The notes beneath the pieces were generated by a model that saw only the letters and a program-made list of their open reading frames with translations, searched no databases and had not been told where the DNA came from. DNA of 64,000 bases, taken from positions 15,532,854 through 15,596,853 of the forward strand of contig NC_136000.1 of assembly GCF_048128805.1 (NCBI RefSeq). The letters run 5' to 3'. The position numbers and the translations under genes were made by a program. Shown here piece by piece: positions 1 to 13,439 of the stretch (positions within the stretch are counted from its first letter, which is position 1; every line of letters begins with the position of its first letter). This DNA comes from Centroberyx gerrardi (Eukaryota; Chordata; Actinopteri; Beryciformes; Berycidae).

Positions 1-25
1 TTTTTTTTTTTTTTTTTTTTTTTTT
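1..25. repeat. poly-T tract at window edge
   Basis: The window opens with 25 uninterrupted T residues followed by a C/T-rich stretch. It may be a simple repeat, the A-tail of a minus-strand retroposon, or a promoter-proximal pyrimidine tract. The left side is outside the window. Confidence 0.8.
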
Positions 26-229
26 CTCCCCTCCCCTTCCGATTTGCTACCGCCGCTGCTGCTCTTGCTGGTGGTGATAGTGGTAGTGGATGTGTGCGTG
101 TGGTGCCGGTTCAGCTGCAGCCCTGGGCATCTCTGGGGATCCCTGCAGAGCTTCTGTTCCTCTGTCACCACTCGACCGAGAGCGTCTTCCACTGAGCGCT
201 GCAAGACCTTGTCCTCTCTACTGATGAAG
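26..229 (+). other. candidate 5' non-coding exon
   Basis: This GC-richer segment contains a CCGCCGCTGCTGCT-like run and ends at a plausible splice donor (GATGAAG followed by gtaatt at 230). It has no long ORF that joins a known protein. It could be the first, untranslated exon of sema4b, whose coding start lies 24 kb downstream, or belong to something to the left. This is inference from the donor and base composition only; transcript data are absent. Confidence 0.25.
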
Positions 230-1789
230 GTAATTCTTCTGGCTCATGACAAAGGGAATGCATTGTAAAAGAGGGAGTGAAGGAGTAGAGAGAGATAGTA
301 AAATACAGGGAGAGAGAGAGAGAGAGAGGACAGGAGGCTGGCTGAGTGTCCAGTTAGCTGCTGAGTAAATTGGTCTGGTCGGTGAGAGCTTCTCGTCGCC
401 ACGGCGCTGGATGCCATGGCAATAGATGAATTTTACACCCTGTGGCTCCCTCAGTGTGTGTGCATGTAGCATGGTGTTGGTTTCCATGGTAAAGATGAGA
501 CGGATTCCCGTGCTGGCTCAGAGGTAATTCAGCATGTATCATTGAAAGCTGCAATACCTTTGGAGAAGTGATTCCTTTTCTCCTAAGCAGATTCCATAGG
601 AGAGTACAGTAAGCTTTTTTTGCTGCTCACTTACAGTATATTAGATTTTTTTTTTTTTTAAAGAATAGAACTCTGTTGTACTTTTGAATTTTTGTGAAAA
701 TAGATTTAGCTGAGTTGATTATTTATCTTACTTGGAACATATGTCTTACTTTCATTTTTTGCCTGCTGTAAAGAAACTGGGCGTGTACATGGAGAGTGAT
801 GTAGCCTAGATGAACGATACAGTGAGTGTTATCGGCATGCAGATTTTTGACTGTTTCAGAAATTAACGATGAGCACTGCTTTTACGTAGATGCTCAGCCA
901 AACACTTTTCCTTCGTCATCATTGTCTTTGAACAGGATGTGTGGTTGTAGCACAGAAACTTCTGTGGGTTTGTTTTAAATGTAGCTGGTTTTCAGCAGTT
1001 GCTTAACCTTAACTCTTGCACTTTGTCTGATGCTAGGTTAATATTTCATGCCTTGTCTGCCCCACATGTAGATGGGGTTATAACTAATTCATCCCCAGGA
1101 TTTTCCCTTACATCAAGCAGAAAAGAATGCCATCACATTCATTCTGTCTAATGCCATCCATTCATCTCATTAAGGACACTATATGGTCATTTTCCTCAGC
1201 ACAGAGTACATTAGGAACATAACATTTCTCCTTTGTTGTAACTGTGAGTTGATTAACTAACACATCTTTAAATTACAATCCCATTAGCCTTAAAGTGACC
1301 AGAAGGAAGGTGTGAATGTTGGAGCCCTTTGGGCTGAGGATTTATTGTGGAGAACAATTGCCTGCTTTGATTGGTCAGGGGAAACCATGTGGTACTTTTA
1401 GGGTCATTTTATGATTTCCCCATAGGGAAGAGGTCATGTTTACAGTGAAGGTAATTGGCTCCTTGAGACACAGCAGACACAGAACATATTATCCTTGAGG
1501 CAGTTTTTCTTCTGCATTTGCTGGAGAACAGACTATCTAGCCATGGCATGTGTGTAGCTAATGGACAGCTGAAATTAAAAGCAGCTCTCCCCCTTGTCAT
1601 TTTGACCTTCGTTGTTATCACCTGATAGACAAAATGACGTTAATCAGGAGTGGACCAATGGAGTAATGTGTTTTAGATGTCCACTGGGAATGATAAAACC
1701 ATTTGGACCATGTCCAAATACGTCAAATACCACTGTGTGGTGGCAGTGGAGTTTGTCTTGTCATTGTGTGTGTCTTTAAGCACCCCCCC

Positions 1790-1825
<36 letters not shown>

Positions 1826-4800
1826 CAATGAGGATGTTGAAGGTGAGCTGTAATGTCTAAAAGTATTTCACACCAAGGAGCTTCTCTAAATAAAGGTATT
1901 TACTCATTTCACTTATAATCTGAATATAGAAGCCTGATGGCATATTATATGGGTAAATCTGCAATAGTTGAATAGGCGCAACCCATAAATAGGACTGTGA
2001 TGGCAATTATTTTCTATTAAGAGTAAAGCTGAGTTGAGTCTTGGTAACAGCGGAGATAACAGAAGTGATCTAAATTTATTGAATGGGATATGTTGCATAT
2101 TGAAACATGGAAGCCATTGTGGGCTTTGCAGCCTGAACCCCAGTATAATCAGTGTGCTTAGCAGTATTAATTAGGGGGATTTTAAGATTTTATTAGCCTT
2201 TTAAGGCCTGTGGTCTTTTTAGTTTAACAGGTTTAGATTACACATTTGATTCTGTTATGCTGAAAAGAAAAGAGCCTTTTGACCTTTTTTTCCCTTACAC
2301 AATGCAATTAGTATTTTATTTCAAGACCACCATAGATGTGCCTTAAATAAGAAACTTTTGTTTGCTTTGGAACAGCGGGGCATTTGAGGTAATCAGTCTT
2401 CGATAAGCGCTGACCTCCTCCGGTCTTAGCAGCACTCGCCTTCCAACTGACTGTAAAGAGGCTTGACAAGGAAAGGACCCTCCTTATCACTATTACAGTT
2501 TCCTATTAGAAAGGATGTAGCACATTTTCACCTATCTACATTCACACTTATCTACGATATGAGCATTGATTTAAGATGCTGTTGACTCCAGTATCAATTG
2601 ACTTGCCATGAGAAAGAGAGACATTTGCTTGATTAATTTCCCTTCTATTGGATGGAGAAGGATATGGTTGTTATGTGGCAATGGGGTGCATGTGAGGGGG
2701 CGGGGGAACTGAAGTAGAAAATACAGGAAAGTTGAGCTGCTGCCACTTTGATATGGAGATGGTGGGCCACCTGAGGAGCACCCGAGCTGTTCCTCTTGCT
2801 CGATCACTGTCGAATTTTAAACAGGCCCACTTGGTTTGGAGCCGTGCCATTGGCTCTGCTTTGACGATTATTCAATCCAGTAAATAGTTTGGCAGTCAAA
2901 ACTATGATGTGGTACAAATAACTGTTTCTCTTATAAACATAAATGCAGATTAACAAGGGATTTGAGAGAAACAATCACATGCAGTGAGAGAAAGAGAGAA
3001 TAATGAGGCACAGATCTGATGAAGTGGACCCATGACTGGCAGTGCTGGGAACTCCAGTGTTGTCAGACCAGTGAGTAATGGATGGGAAGGTGACATAGAG
3101 AAAAAGAGCGTGCAGGAAGCTATCTAATGAAAGGACCTGGGGTGAGTCACGCAGATTATTGCAGAGCTCTCACACACACCCCTGGGACGGTTCATTGGCA
3201 TCACCGCCCTGCCAGAGGGCACTCATCCCACAAACTAGCTCTGCTTGAGAGCCACAGTGTCAGGGATGGTCGAATAACGCTTGAAACGGTTGTACAGCAT
3301 TCATTTTCCGTAATGGTAATTCTGTTATTGCTTTTACACTTAGGAAACGGGAAGTACATTGACTTTTAATGGATATGCTACACCATTATAATCATCAAGC
3401 TGATATTGCTCACAGACCAAAGCCTGAATCCATCATGGCCTCGTTTCATGTTTTATCACCCAGACCAGGGAGAGGATGAACAACCTTGACATCCTTTATT
3501 CACCTGGCCCTCTGACACCTGCTGTCTGAGAAGGGCATGATTGATCACATCCTAGCTATACTATACGCCATCCAGCATGCTGAACTAGTCGGGTTCATTT
3601 GCCAAAATGAGTCACTCACCTCCAACTGGGTCACACTGTGCCACTTCTGCTGGTACTTTTCCGGACAGCTCATTCACCTGTTAGAGGAACTCATTAAAGC
3701 TATTCTGCTAGTTTAAGGGGTAAAATTTCACCTGAATGTTAGACATTTTTGACATACAAGTTTTGGGGGGAAAAAAATCTAGCCTAACTACAGCTAAAGA
3801 CATAATACAATCAATGTTGTACAAAGTCTTGCTTTAATACACTGTGTATATTCAATAGCCCAAAGTTTCCAGGCCTAAGTGCCTTTATCAGGTTGAGGAT
3901 GAAAAATCAGGCCAAAGGACGAGTGTAAGTGCTGTGAGGACAAGGGAAGGCCTTGACTGAATGGAGTCTGATACAGTAGACGTGACTGTGGTAGCTGTTT
4001 GGTCAGAATCAGTTAGGCCTTGTGTCCACTGGGCATCTCTTTTTCAGCTAGTAGCACTGAACAGCTGCTTGTGGTAAGTGGCGGCCATGGCTCCTGCTGT
4101 TACCATGCAACTATTGACAACCTGTATGAAGCATAGCGGTCTTTGGTCTAAATGGTGAAATATTTTTAACTTCTTGTGCACAGTGCTTTTAGTGCTGAAA
4201 CATACTAAGCTCTCAGCGCTGTGCTTCCTTCCCACTGAAAATGACAAGGAAAAGAAGTCGGCACTCTAAAGGAAAGTGCTTGGTGCTCACAAGGCCTTAG
4301 CTAGCCTCGGCATGGAAAAGGCAGGGAAAGTCATCCTGGACTGTGTAGTTCCTTGATGTGCATCACTGATAATATGTGGCTGATAAGATAAAGGCAAATG
4401 AGCGACATTTCCCTGGAACATGAATCACAAATGCATTTTGAGATAATAATACAAAAAAAAAAAAAAGAAATAACAGTGTTTCGACACATTGGAAAGTCTT
4501 CTGTAACTGTTGATATTACTGCAAGTGAGGTGAAACCCAGATAGTCAAATAGTGTAGGCCTGAGTATATAAGTGATAACATTAAGCTGGGAGTGAAGTGC
4601 CAGTGTAGCTCAATTGTCTTAGTGGTCCTGTCAGCCTCAGTGACTCTAAGTAGCCTGGCCCTGCTATCTTGTGTGTTTCCATTAAGCTAATATGTGAAAC
4701 ACGAGGGCTTATCGCTGCGTTGTAATTCCCAGACTGTTATTCATTTATATAGAATGACCTGTCAGCACTTCTGCTGGCTGTGTGTGTGACATGCTGAAGA

Positions 4801-4939
4801 GAATGATCAAACTACCATTTTTATGTGGTTTCTTGGAATCACAAAAGCTTATATGCAACATGCTTAAAATTGATTTTTAACCATTTCTATCCACTGAGCA
4901 TTTTCCCACTCACTGTTGTATGTTTTTTCTAATTGCTAC
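230..4939. other. non-coding stretch, no gene seen
   Basis: No ORF here has the character of a coding exon with matching splice phases. Open frames are short and on both strands. It contains a (GA)n run at 309-328 and the (CA)n tract at 1792-1823. It probably lies in a first intron of sema4b or in intergenic DNA. Confidence 0.6.
1792..1823. repeat. (CA)n microsatellite after a C-run
   Basis: About 16 CA units directly follow a run of C residues starting near 1782. This is a typical fish dinucleotide microsatellite, likely polymorphic. Confidence 0.95.
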
Positions 4940-5400
4940 TGTAACTGGTGGGGTGCGCTTTGACCGGGAGCCGTGCTGACTGGAAGCAATCAACGGCGAC
5001 ATTTTGAGACCGGTCGCATTAATGGGGGTCAGAAGCAATAAAAAAAAGCCCCAGTCTTCCTCTGTTTGACTAGTCTGAGCCACGTGTTTAGACGTCTGCG
5101 AGTGGGCTCCCCTATGTTCTGTGGATTGTTTACACAGGGTCGGCCGTCTGCGTGGCGGCGGCAGGTGGTCCGACTCAACCGGAGAGGTGTGTTACCAGGA
5201 GCAAGGCAGCGGGTCTCCAGTATAGGGACCGAGGTATCCGACCGGCTGCAGAATGTCAAAGCACGGGTTGTAAATAAAGACATCCGCTAAGTAGCCTTGC
5301 TGCGGCCTGAGTACATCTCAGGTGACCACCGCGTGGAATCTCAACTCTCCTCTCCCTCGCCGAGACGCTCCGAGCCCACATTCCGAACCCCGACACCTCA
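4940..5400. mobile_element. LTR-like GC-rich block (possible solo LTR)
   Basis: This block is rich in CpG compared with its AT-rich surroundings. It starts with TGTAACTGG and carries two AATAAA-type signals (about 5037 and 5273). The second is followed by a GC-rich segment resembling an R-U5 region (CTTGCTGCGG, about 5297). Short ORFs on both strands (5066-5290 plus, 5029-5283 minus) have no recognised product. I could not find clear target-site duplications, so a CpG-rich promoter or island is the alternative. Confidence 0.3.
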
Positions 5401-7334
5401 AACTTGGCATTGCATCTGCCTCCTTAGCAGTGACTAAAGTGTATAATTAGCATCTGCTATTTTAGAAACAGGCGTCCCCGTCTCAACACCCCGCTATCTT
5501 ACACCTCTCTCTATTTACCCTGGAAATATTTTTGGAGAAGGCATTTAAAGTTAATTGGTAACACTTTAAACTTTAAACAGACATTTTACTAACAACACTT
5601 CCCTAATACATCTATTGGCACATTATCAAAAATCTACAAGCACAGTTCCTCTTCTCCCTGCAAAGGCAATATGATACATTCATAACACATCTATTTTGGA
5701 AACACATATTTTGTAGATTTAGTGCATTCATAAACAGATTTTTGGCACATTATTATATGAGATATGGAGCATTCTGAAGATATTAATAACAAGCCAATCC
5801 AAGCTCTGTTTATAAAACACTAAGAGCAGTAGGCTATGTGGTTGCTTCTGAGCAGAGTGTCCCCTTTACAGTGCATGAAACGGTCCCTTCTGAGACTTGT
5901 TAGCATCACTGTTCCTGTAGTGCTTGCAGTGTCATGGCCTGGAAGTTTGTCCTTGCCGGTGTTGTGTGTATTATTTTAGAAACACTTTGTGGCACAACCT
6001 CATACACAGGCTCTGAAGAGTCATCTTCACTACTTCAGGTGCGTTTTATATCCTGTAATCTGGTGGATCTCAGCTGGATTTAAGTCATGGCACATAATAT
6101 AAAAGGCTATTAATATGAATTGTGTTATGTAGTTGTATTTTCTCATGGTCTGGAAGAATGATTGCTCCTGAATGGCTTGAGACTGTCCATTGATGTTGTT
6201 TAATGTGCACTATAATGGGCACCCCTGATGCAGCTGTACAGCTATTGTTCAAAATTAATGTGCGGGAAATATTTGAGCATTGTATTCCAGCCATGAACAG
6301 GGTGACAGTGTTTCAACGTTGGGGAAGTATACTGAAATTTTAGAGTTTGGCCTTTAATCAGATTGTTCCTGTTCTTGAAATGAAAAGAATCAAAGAAAAG
6401 AGGTTATTTATGAAAAAATGAAAAAGTAAACTGTAGTGATGATGAGTGGTGATTGTTACTTTTTGAAAGAAGTTGTAACGAAACTGGGTAAAGTTATGTT
6501 CATAGATTTGAAACCCCCACTTCCCTAGCATGAGACTGCTTTAAAGTTTAAAGTTCAAAGAAGTTTAACTTTCCAGTGATACCAACTGGGGATGCAATTA
6601 TTCTGATTCGGGACAGATACATTTGGCTTAGCTACTGGTACATTAAATCTGGTAATTACAAGTGTTAAAGTCGGTCTTTTTATATAGGTGCAACCAGCTG
6701 GCTGAGAAACACACATCTGTAGTCTATAACAAGGAGACCATTTCCCAAGGGAGCTGGAAAACATCAGCTACAAGGCAATGTTCAGTGAGCTTAGACCTTC
6801 CCTTTCAGTCAATTATCTGTAGGCTAATATGTGCATGCTCAATACTGAAATGTAATTAAAGGCTCATTTAGTTGCTATTCGCATTAGAAACTCAGCCACT
6901 TCACACAACTGCACAACTGTTTTTGTTTGTGTAACCTTTTCAAAATGTCGCTATTGCGTGATAATTCCTCAAAAAATGTAAAGGATTGTCAGCAGTCTTG
7001 TGACCAGAAAATCACAGGTTTGATCTCCCTGTGGCAGCTTGTTAAAATGTTTTTGTCCCGAAGAAGCTGGCTCCTGGTTGCCCCTGTGTCCTGACCCCTC
7101 TGTTTCCTAATTACACTGTGTCATATACTCTCTGAAAACATGACGGTGCTCACACTGCTCCTAAAAATATAAGGTAATATTTGGACTTGTGTACGGCTTT
7201 AATGCCTCAGTTAAATACAGACATCGAACCTAAGTGAAGATCATCCTGTAGTTGTATCCCTCCCTCTACTCCCTCATCTCTCTCTCTCCCTCCCTTATTC
7301 CCTTGCTCTCTCTCTCCCTCTCTCTGTCTGACAG
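5401..7334. other. non-coding stretch, no gene seen
   Basis: AT-rich sequence with no supported exon. The part from about 5540 to 5830 begins with a TAACACTTTAAA motif of the type seen in dispersed fish repeats. A strongly pyrimidine-rich run (CTCTCTCCCTCC type) occupies about 7256-7334, immediately before the candidate exon at 7335. Confidence 0.5.
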
Positions 7335-7592
7335 TGTGTGAGGGGAGGGGCCACAGTGTGTTGAGTGGCCAGAGGCAGGCTGTAGTACGACAGCGTGTCA
7401 GACAGAGGGACAGAGAGCGGACTCGCGGATACGGAGCAGGCACCTAGAGCTTTAAACACTATTGCCTCTATTGTGGATAATCTTCTGGCTCTTCCTGGAG
7501 GAACTCGATCTCGGTCTGTGTCACCTGAAAGGAAACCTTTTCCAGCTGAAGTTCAGAAGAGAGTTTCACTTCACTGCTGTGTGAGACAGAGA
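7335..7592 (+). other. candidate 5' UTR exon (sema4b?)
   Basis: A long pyrimidine tract ending in CTGACAG precedes 7335, and a strong donor (ACAGAGA followed by gtgagt) sits at 7593. Between them the sequence is GC-richer than its surroundings. The segment could be an internal or first untranslated exon of the downstream plus-strand gene. It also has promoter-like features: a GA/CT-rich upstream region and no TATA. Inference from splice signals only. Confidence 0.3.
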
Positions 7593-8278
7593 GTGAGTAC
7601 TAGTCTTATAGAGCCTTGTGTTCATTAACTGTGTGGTGCAGTGGCTCCATGAATCATTGATGCGAGTAATGCTGGGGTTCTGGTTACCTATTGAAATGAT
7701 GCCGCTCATTTCCCTGTTGGAGAATTATAAACTTTATTTGAATTAGTCTGCATGGGGTTTGTTGTTGGTCTCTCTCTAACAGGGCAAAGTGGGTGTGAGC
7801 TGACATGAAACAGCCCTCCTCCCTCTCCAGTAAGTCTTTATCACAAGGTGATAGCAGGGCAAGGGGGGTCATTAAAGACCCAGTTCGTGTGTGTGTGTGT
7901 CTGCATGCTTGCATGTGTGGGTGACTGTGCTTGTGTGTGTGTGTAAGCTACCCTTGCATTAAGAGATGTTGATCTTGGACTTATTTTCTTTGGAAACACA
8001 GCTATTTACCTGGGTGTGTTCGTATGTGAAGGCTCGCTGGCTTGTGAGTGTCTCTAGTAACGCAGAAAAGCAGTGGTTTTCCAATTGGATGCGATGGCTC
8101 CCACTCCAGCTCTTTAAGCCAGGGCACGGCTCAACAACAGCGAGCGTGTGACTGGGAATGGGGCCTCTTTCCACAGATAGGAGTTAGTGAATGTGGCAGC
8201 CAGTGCACACACATCCTCTCCCAGCAAGGGAACTTTCTGTGAACTCTGAGGCGTGTGGAAAAGTTGGCTTTGCAACTG

Positions 8279-8356
8279 AGGGAGAAAGAGAAAGAGAAAG
8301 AGAGAAATAAAGAAAGAAAGAAAGAAAGAGAAAGAAGGAAAGAAAGAAACAGAAAG
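8279..8356. repeat. (GAAA)n purine-rich simple repeat
   Basis: Imperfect GAAA/GAGAAA units run almost without pyrimidines for nearly 80 bases on the plus strand. Confidence 0.9.
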
Positions 8357-9930
8357 ATCAACATGAAGAGGTTTGGGTTGTGATGCTGGTAATGGGATTG
8401 ATGATGTGGTGCTGGCAGCGCAGCTACAGGACAGAGGCTTCAGGTGTTAGTGTGTGAAATTCAAACCTCTTAGCCTCATTCTGTTGGCAGCACTATTGGG
8501 ACTAATGCCAGTTTGTTAGAAGTGTGGGAGGTAGTTAAAGGTAGAAACCATAAATGGAAACGTTTAGAAAAAGTCAGTGAAGAGGTCAGCCTAACATTGT
8601 TATTCTACTTGCTTAGTCTCAGTGTGCACTATCAAGTACCCTTTACTTGAAAAGCTCTCAGGTCTTTTTTTCCGGTGACATTAGAATTTGACAAAGCAAA
8701 ATGTGTGAAACAATGACAGCATAGTATGTGTTTTTTTTTCCATCATTACAGCGGGCCTAGGTTTTATCATTTGATTATTTTACATTTTACATTCTGAGGT
8801 GCCTGTCAGTATCTCAGGAGGAAAATCAATTTCATTGTCATCTCATATGGCTTCAGGAAAGCTTGATATCCCCCTTAAAGGCCAGTCCATCTGATATAGT
8901 ACACTATCCTGTCTAGCATACAACAGGACAGCTGGACATGAGAGATAACCCTCCCAACCAAGCTTTAGCAAACACAAATACTGAACTGATCAACAAACAC
9001 CCAACAGAATTAGAATAAAGAGGCGCTTTCATGCATTTTTTTTTCCCCAAACAAGAAGGCGGAATAATGAACGGTTCTATCTCATTTGCGACAGAGAGAG
9101 TTCTGTTTTACGGTCTCTTATATGGAGATTCCTCTGTCTGCTGTAGATTTCCAAGGAGAAAAGCCTGTCTGTGCTGACCTTGGCCTGGTGTTTTCTTTTG
9201 GTTTGATCCACAAAGAAAACAGCTGGCAGTAGCATTCTGGATACCGGGGCCCTGACAATGAGCTGCCTGTATGATGCTGTCAGAAAGCGTTTGGCTCGTT
9301 GGTAAAGGATGGTGCCTGTTATATCAATAACTCAAATCCAGACTCCATTGAGCTACTATTAACAATCCTGAGAGGGAGATGAAAATATCCTTTAATGACA
9401 TGTCAGAAGGTTGAGAGGAATGTCAAAATGTAGCGCAGAATTAACTTGTAGTATTTGGATCATAGGCAAATTCAAACTGAGTTATGCATAAGCATCCTGG
9501 ATGACTGTCCTCATAGTGTGCCATTATCTGTATATAATACTCTCACAGCTACTTTGCTGAGTAGGCCTGAATATCACTGTTGCAGAGTTTATGTCACCAC
9601 CACTGAAACATTCCTTTGCAGAGTGAAAAATGTATGCTCTTCCAGATCAAGGCTGCTGAAAGGAATATAAGCAAAGAGAGAAAATTATGCCTCTGTGTTG
9701 CGAAGCTGTTCAATGCAATGGGCAACCTGTTGCAGATTACTGAATCTGTTCCGAGATAAAAAGACCAAGCAGAAATACATCATACTGCATCACACTGTTG
9801 TATCACAGCATAATCCCTCATGCTGGCCCCACAAGCACATGTTTCCAATCTTTGTCAGCATATCCCAGGGGCATTTTCTCAGCATTAGGCTACTCTGATC
9901 CTTCTTCTTCATCTGTTTATATAGGCAGGT

Positions 9931-9933
<3 letters not shown>

Positions 9934-9996
<63 letters not shown>

Positions 9997-10018
9997 TGTG
10001 TGTGGGGCTATGTGAGAG

Positions 10019-10057
<39 letters not shown>
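9934..10057. repeat. compound (TC)n-(TG)n microsatellite
   Basis: About 30 TC units (9934-9993) are followed by a short linker with GAGAGAG and then about 18 GT units (10022-10057). The ORF spanning it (9798-10079) is an artefact of the repeat. Confidence 0.95.
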
Positions 10058-13000
10058 TTATAGGCTAATGTTTGTCTGACAAGTGCATAGCTCTGAATTA
10101 GATCACAATTTAGATCATGTAGTTATTTCTTGTAGGGAAATCCAGGAATGTAGACTTCAGTCAAAATATAGCGTGTTGCCTTCCAAGACTCAAGTGCTGA
10201 GCTCAGTGCAGTACCACAATATAGGCCGAATAAATTATACTAGGCCCCATAAAACACAACATTGACCCCCCTAATTATTCTGGAGAAAAGAGAAATGGCA
10301 TACAAATGAGAATGTTTTTGTCTGAAGAATGTTTGTAGAAACCTGCTGGCCGAATAATGTTGCTGTAAAATGGTACATTTTGTTAAATTAGCCTAAATAT
10401 TTGCCTCCCAAAATAGCATGTGTCACAGAACAACAGTTTTGTTTGTGGTTTCCCAGAGGAAAAGTTTGAAAACCACTGGCTTAAAGCTGTATTTCATTTA
10501 CGTAACCACGGCCCAATGATGATGTCTGTGACTTCCTGTTTGTTAGATGGACTTAGCTGTGGCAGTGTAAGAGTTGTAATGGTCAGGAGTATTGACAAAA
10601 AATCAAATTGTGATTATTTGAAAGAATATTGCAATTGCGATTTAGTTTTTCTTGTCATACATTTTTTAGAACTTTAGAATTGTTTAAAGAAAAGTGATTT
10701 TGTTAAAAACAGAAAATAGATGTCAGTGTGCAGGATTTACTGAGTTTGAGTGAAAAAAGTTTTCACCAATATTGTGCTTGATTCATGGACCAAAGATTAC
10801 CTGGAACTCTAAAACACCTTGTTCAAAATCCATTTTGGACGCCCTTCCCTCTCTCTTAAGCAATTAATTGTTCAAAAGTTCATGTGGCGATTTCAATTTT
10901 TTTTCCGATTAATTGTTCAGCTCTAGTTATGTTTCTGTGGTGAATAAAGTGAGTGAAAAAAGGGTTAATAGCTGAGACGGAGGGGGTGGGCTGTGGAGTG
11001 GCCAGCCACTTGTAACCTGAAGGTTAAACACAGGCCTTCAGGGAGTCCTATTACTGTGTACTCACTGATGGGAACTCTGCAAACATGCATTCTGGGAGCA
11101 CAGCGGGCTCCTCTGTTTTTCCCAGTCCAGCACAGTGCCATGATGTGGGAAATGACTGTGGACATGGAACCTGGCCAGATCTCTGTGTTTGCTCTAGTGT
11201 CTCAGAGACCCTCAGATCTGCCTTTTAACCCCCATGAGCCGTGCACAGAAACACGCCGCGTACGCGTGAGGCGCTTCAGGGCCTCGGTGCCTTATTTTAA
11301 CTGTACACAAGCCTGCGGGACAGCTCCGAGAAACCATGTGGAGTATGTTTACACGTGTGTCAGCGTTTCTCATGTGTTGGTGTGAGAATTGCAAAATTGT
11401 CCTTTCGGGGGCGCGTTGTCCCATCACCCTTCGCTTCACAGCTGTTCCTCTCGCATGTCCGTGTTACACGCATAATACGGTTCTATTTCCATCCTTGAAG
11501 GTATGTGGACGCCTAAACTTCTGACGTTGGACCTATGGGACTAACTAAGAGCGGTTATGTGACACGTCCAGCAAATTGTTGTCGGCTGTTGCATATGTTT
11601 GTGTCCTTCCTGACATGAGTGCGAGAGTAGGTCTGATTAATGGAATCAGCCTTCAACCTAGCCTTGTTTAGCGGCCTGTCCCTCCCCCACTGCTGTGATT
11701 CGATATCTCTGAGCATTCCAGGTTGTGCCCTTTACTCCACTAATGGTGCTACTGACCCTTTCAGACATTTCACCAGCAGCCCACTGATCACAGACGTCTA
11801 ATTGCTTCACTGTACACAAGCCATACTCTCTTTTGATATCACCGTACAGTAGCACACTTCCCTAGGAACTACATGAAGGCTAGATATTTGATGTTGCATA
11901 CCGGCAAGTTTCACTCCTGGGCTGTATAGGACAAACTTGTTCTCCTGTAACCTTGGACGTGAATAGTGTCGGCTCACATGTTTCCCAGTCAGACATCCCC
12001 GCTGATAGTTATGAATGAGAAATGTGCAAAGAGGATGACAGCGAGGAAGAGTGATGCTGGTATTTAGTCATTTCATGCATAGCTGGAATCCACAAAGAGC
12101 GGAGATAGCAAGAGGGTGCAGGGGCTGGAGTGTTGCAGGTTTTATTCCCCATGAGCACTCCTCACTTTAACTGTCTCCAAGCATGGAAAGCAAACCTGCT
12201 CTGCTCTGTGTTCCCTGCTTGGCGTCTCCCTGTATGAGCATGATGCAGGCCAGAGCTGGAATGTTTTTTACGATTCCTTGCCCCAAAGTCAAAGGCTTTG
12301 CCAGATCTGTGTTTCTTATGGTAATGTAGGGGAAACCTGACTTTAGTTAGCCATGTGTTAGGTTGTCGTATGACAGCTTATGACCCAGTTAGCAGAGGTT
12401 TGCACACAGTTGTAGCAAAAAGATACTGGATTTCCTTTTTACAAAATCCATTTACAGACTTTATGGCATGGTAACATGATCTCTTTTTACCGATGCTTTA
12501 TGCCTCTAGTCCTAGAGATAGAAATAGAGATAGAGAGGAGGGTTAAATGGAACAGGGACCACAAGACAGCAGCAGTCTAAAAGCTTCCTGTGGCAAAACA
12601 CTGTGTAAGCCAAACCTGGCAGACAGGCTGGCAGGGCAGATGTTTTAGGTGAGAGGCACAGTAGATAGTGCAGTCTGAATAATTCATCAGATTGGATTGA
12701 AGATGTGATATATTAAGACACAGCGCAAGCCATCTTGTGGCCTTTTTCAGCACTTTCTGTGCAGCGTGAGTGGCTGCAGGGCTCGGATCCCTGCATCTCC
12801 TCTTTCTTCCTGGCAGTTATCCACCAGTGTCTGGGCAGTCCTGGAGACAGTTATAGATATGCTGCTTCTGGGTCTAGCGAGGCCTCCAGACATCTGGAGG
12901 GGGTGAAGCTGCTTAGCATGCAGGTGCAGTATAAGCTCACAGGAACTAACACTGTTGATGCTTTTTTTTCTCCATATGACTTCTGCTGTGGGTCAATGGG

Positions 13001-13439
13001 TCTGATTGGCTTAGGTGACAGAGAATGGATACGTGCTACCCAACAGCACAGCATATATGTCATCTCGTCTATCTCTGCTTTCACAACGAAATGCGCTGCA
13101 TATAAAGTAACCCTCTTCTGATTTATTGGGTCGGTGACAGTCAGTGGTTTTTCAAGTGGTGGTTCATTTGACAGTTTGATCTCCTGTGTCAGATTTCCCG
13201 GTGAGTTAGAGTGTATTTGTTCATGCCAGCATGCAGAAGGATCCGTTAGACAATACTACATAAAGGATACTTTATGATATAGCGATGTTTTGAAAATTGC
13301 CATACAGTAGATACAGAGAAATGTGCTCATGGTCTGATCTCTGGCCTCTCGATTTGTCTACATTCCCTCACTCAAATCAGTTGAGTTTACGAGCAAACAA
13401 TCCTCTGTTTATTCAGACCCTGCTCATGGGTCAAATCAG

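Larger units (their letters stand above)
7593..13439. other. non-coding stretch with simple repeats
   Basis: No coding exon is supported. It holds a purine (GAAA)n tract at 8279-8356 and the compound TC/TG repeat at 9934-10057. From about 10440 to 10930 there is AT-rich sequence, with motifs such as CGATTAATTGTTCAGCTCTAG, that resembles old dispersed repeats. A moderately GC-rich region lies around 11220-11480. ORFs listed by length here look random. Confidence 0.5.

Noticed and set aside
9798..10079. ORF rich in Ser-Leu and Cys-Val repeats
   Set aside because: Produced by the (TC)n and (TG)n microsatellites.
10993..11385. 130-codon plus-strand ORF
   Set aside because: Low resemblance to any protein and no consistent splice sites; overlapping open frames occur on both strands of a GC-richer patch.
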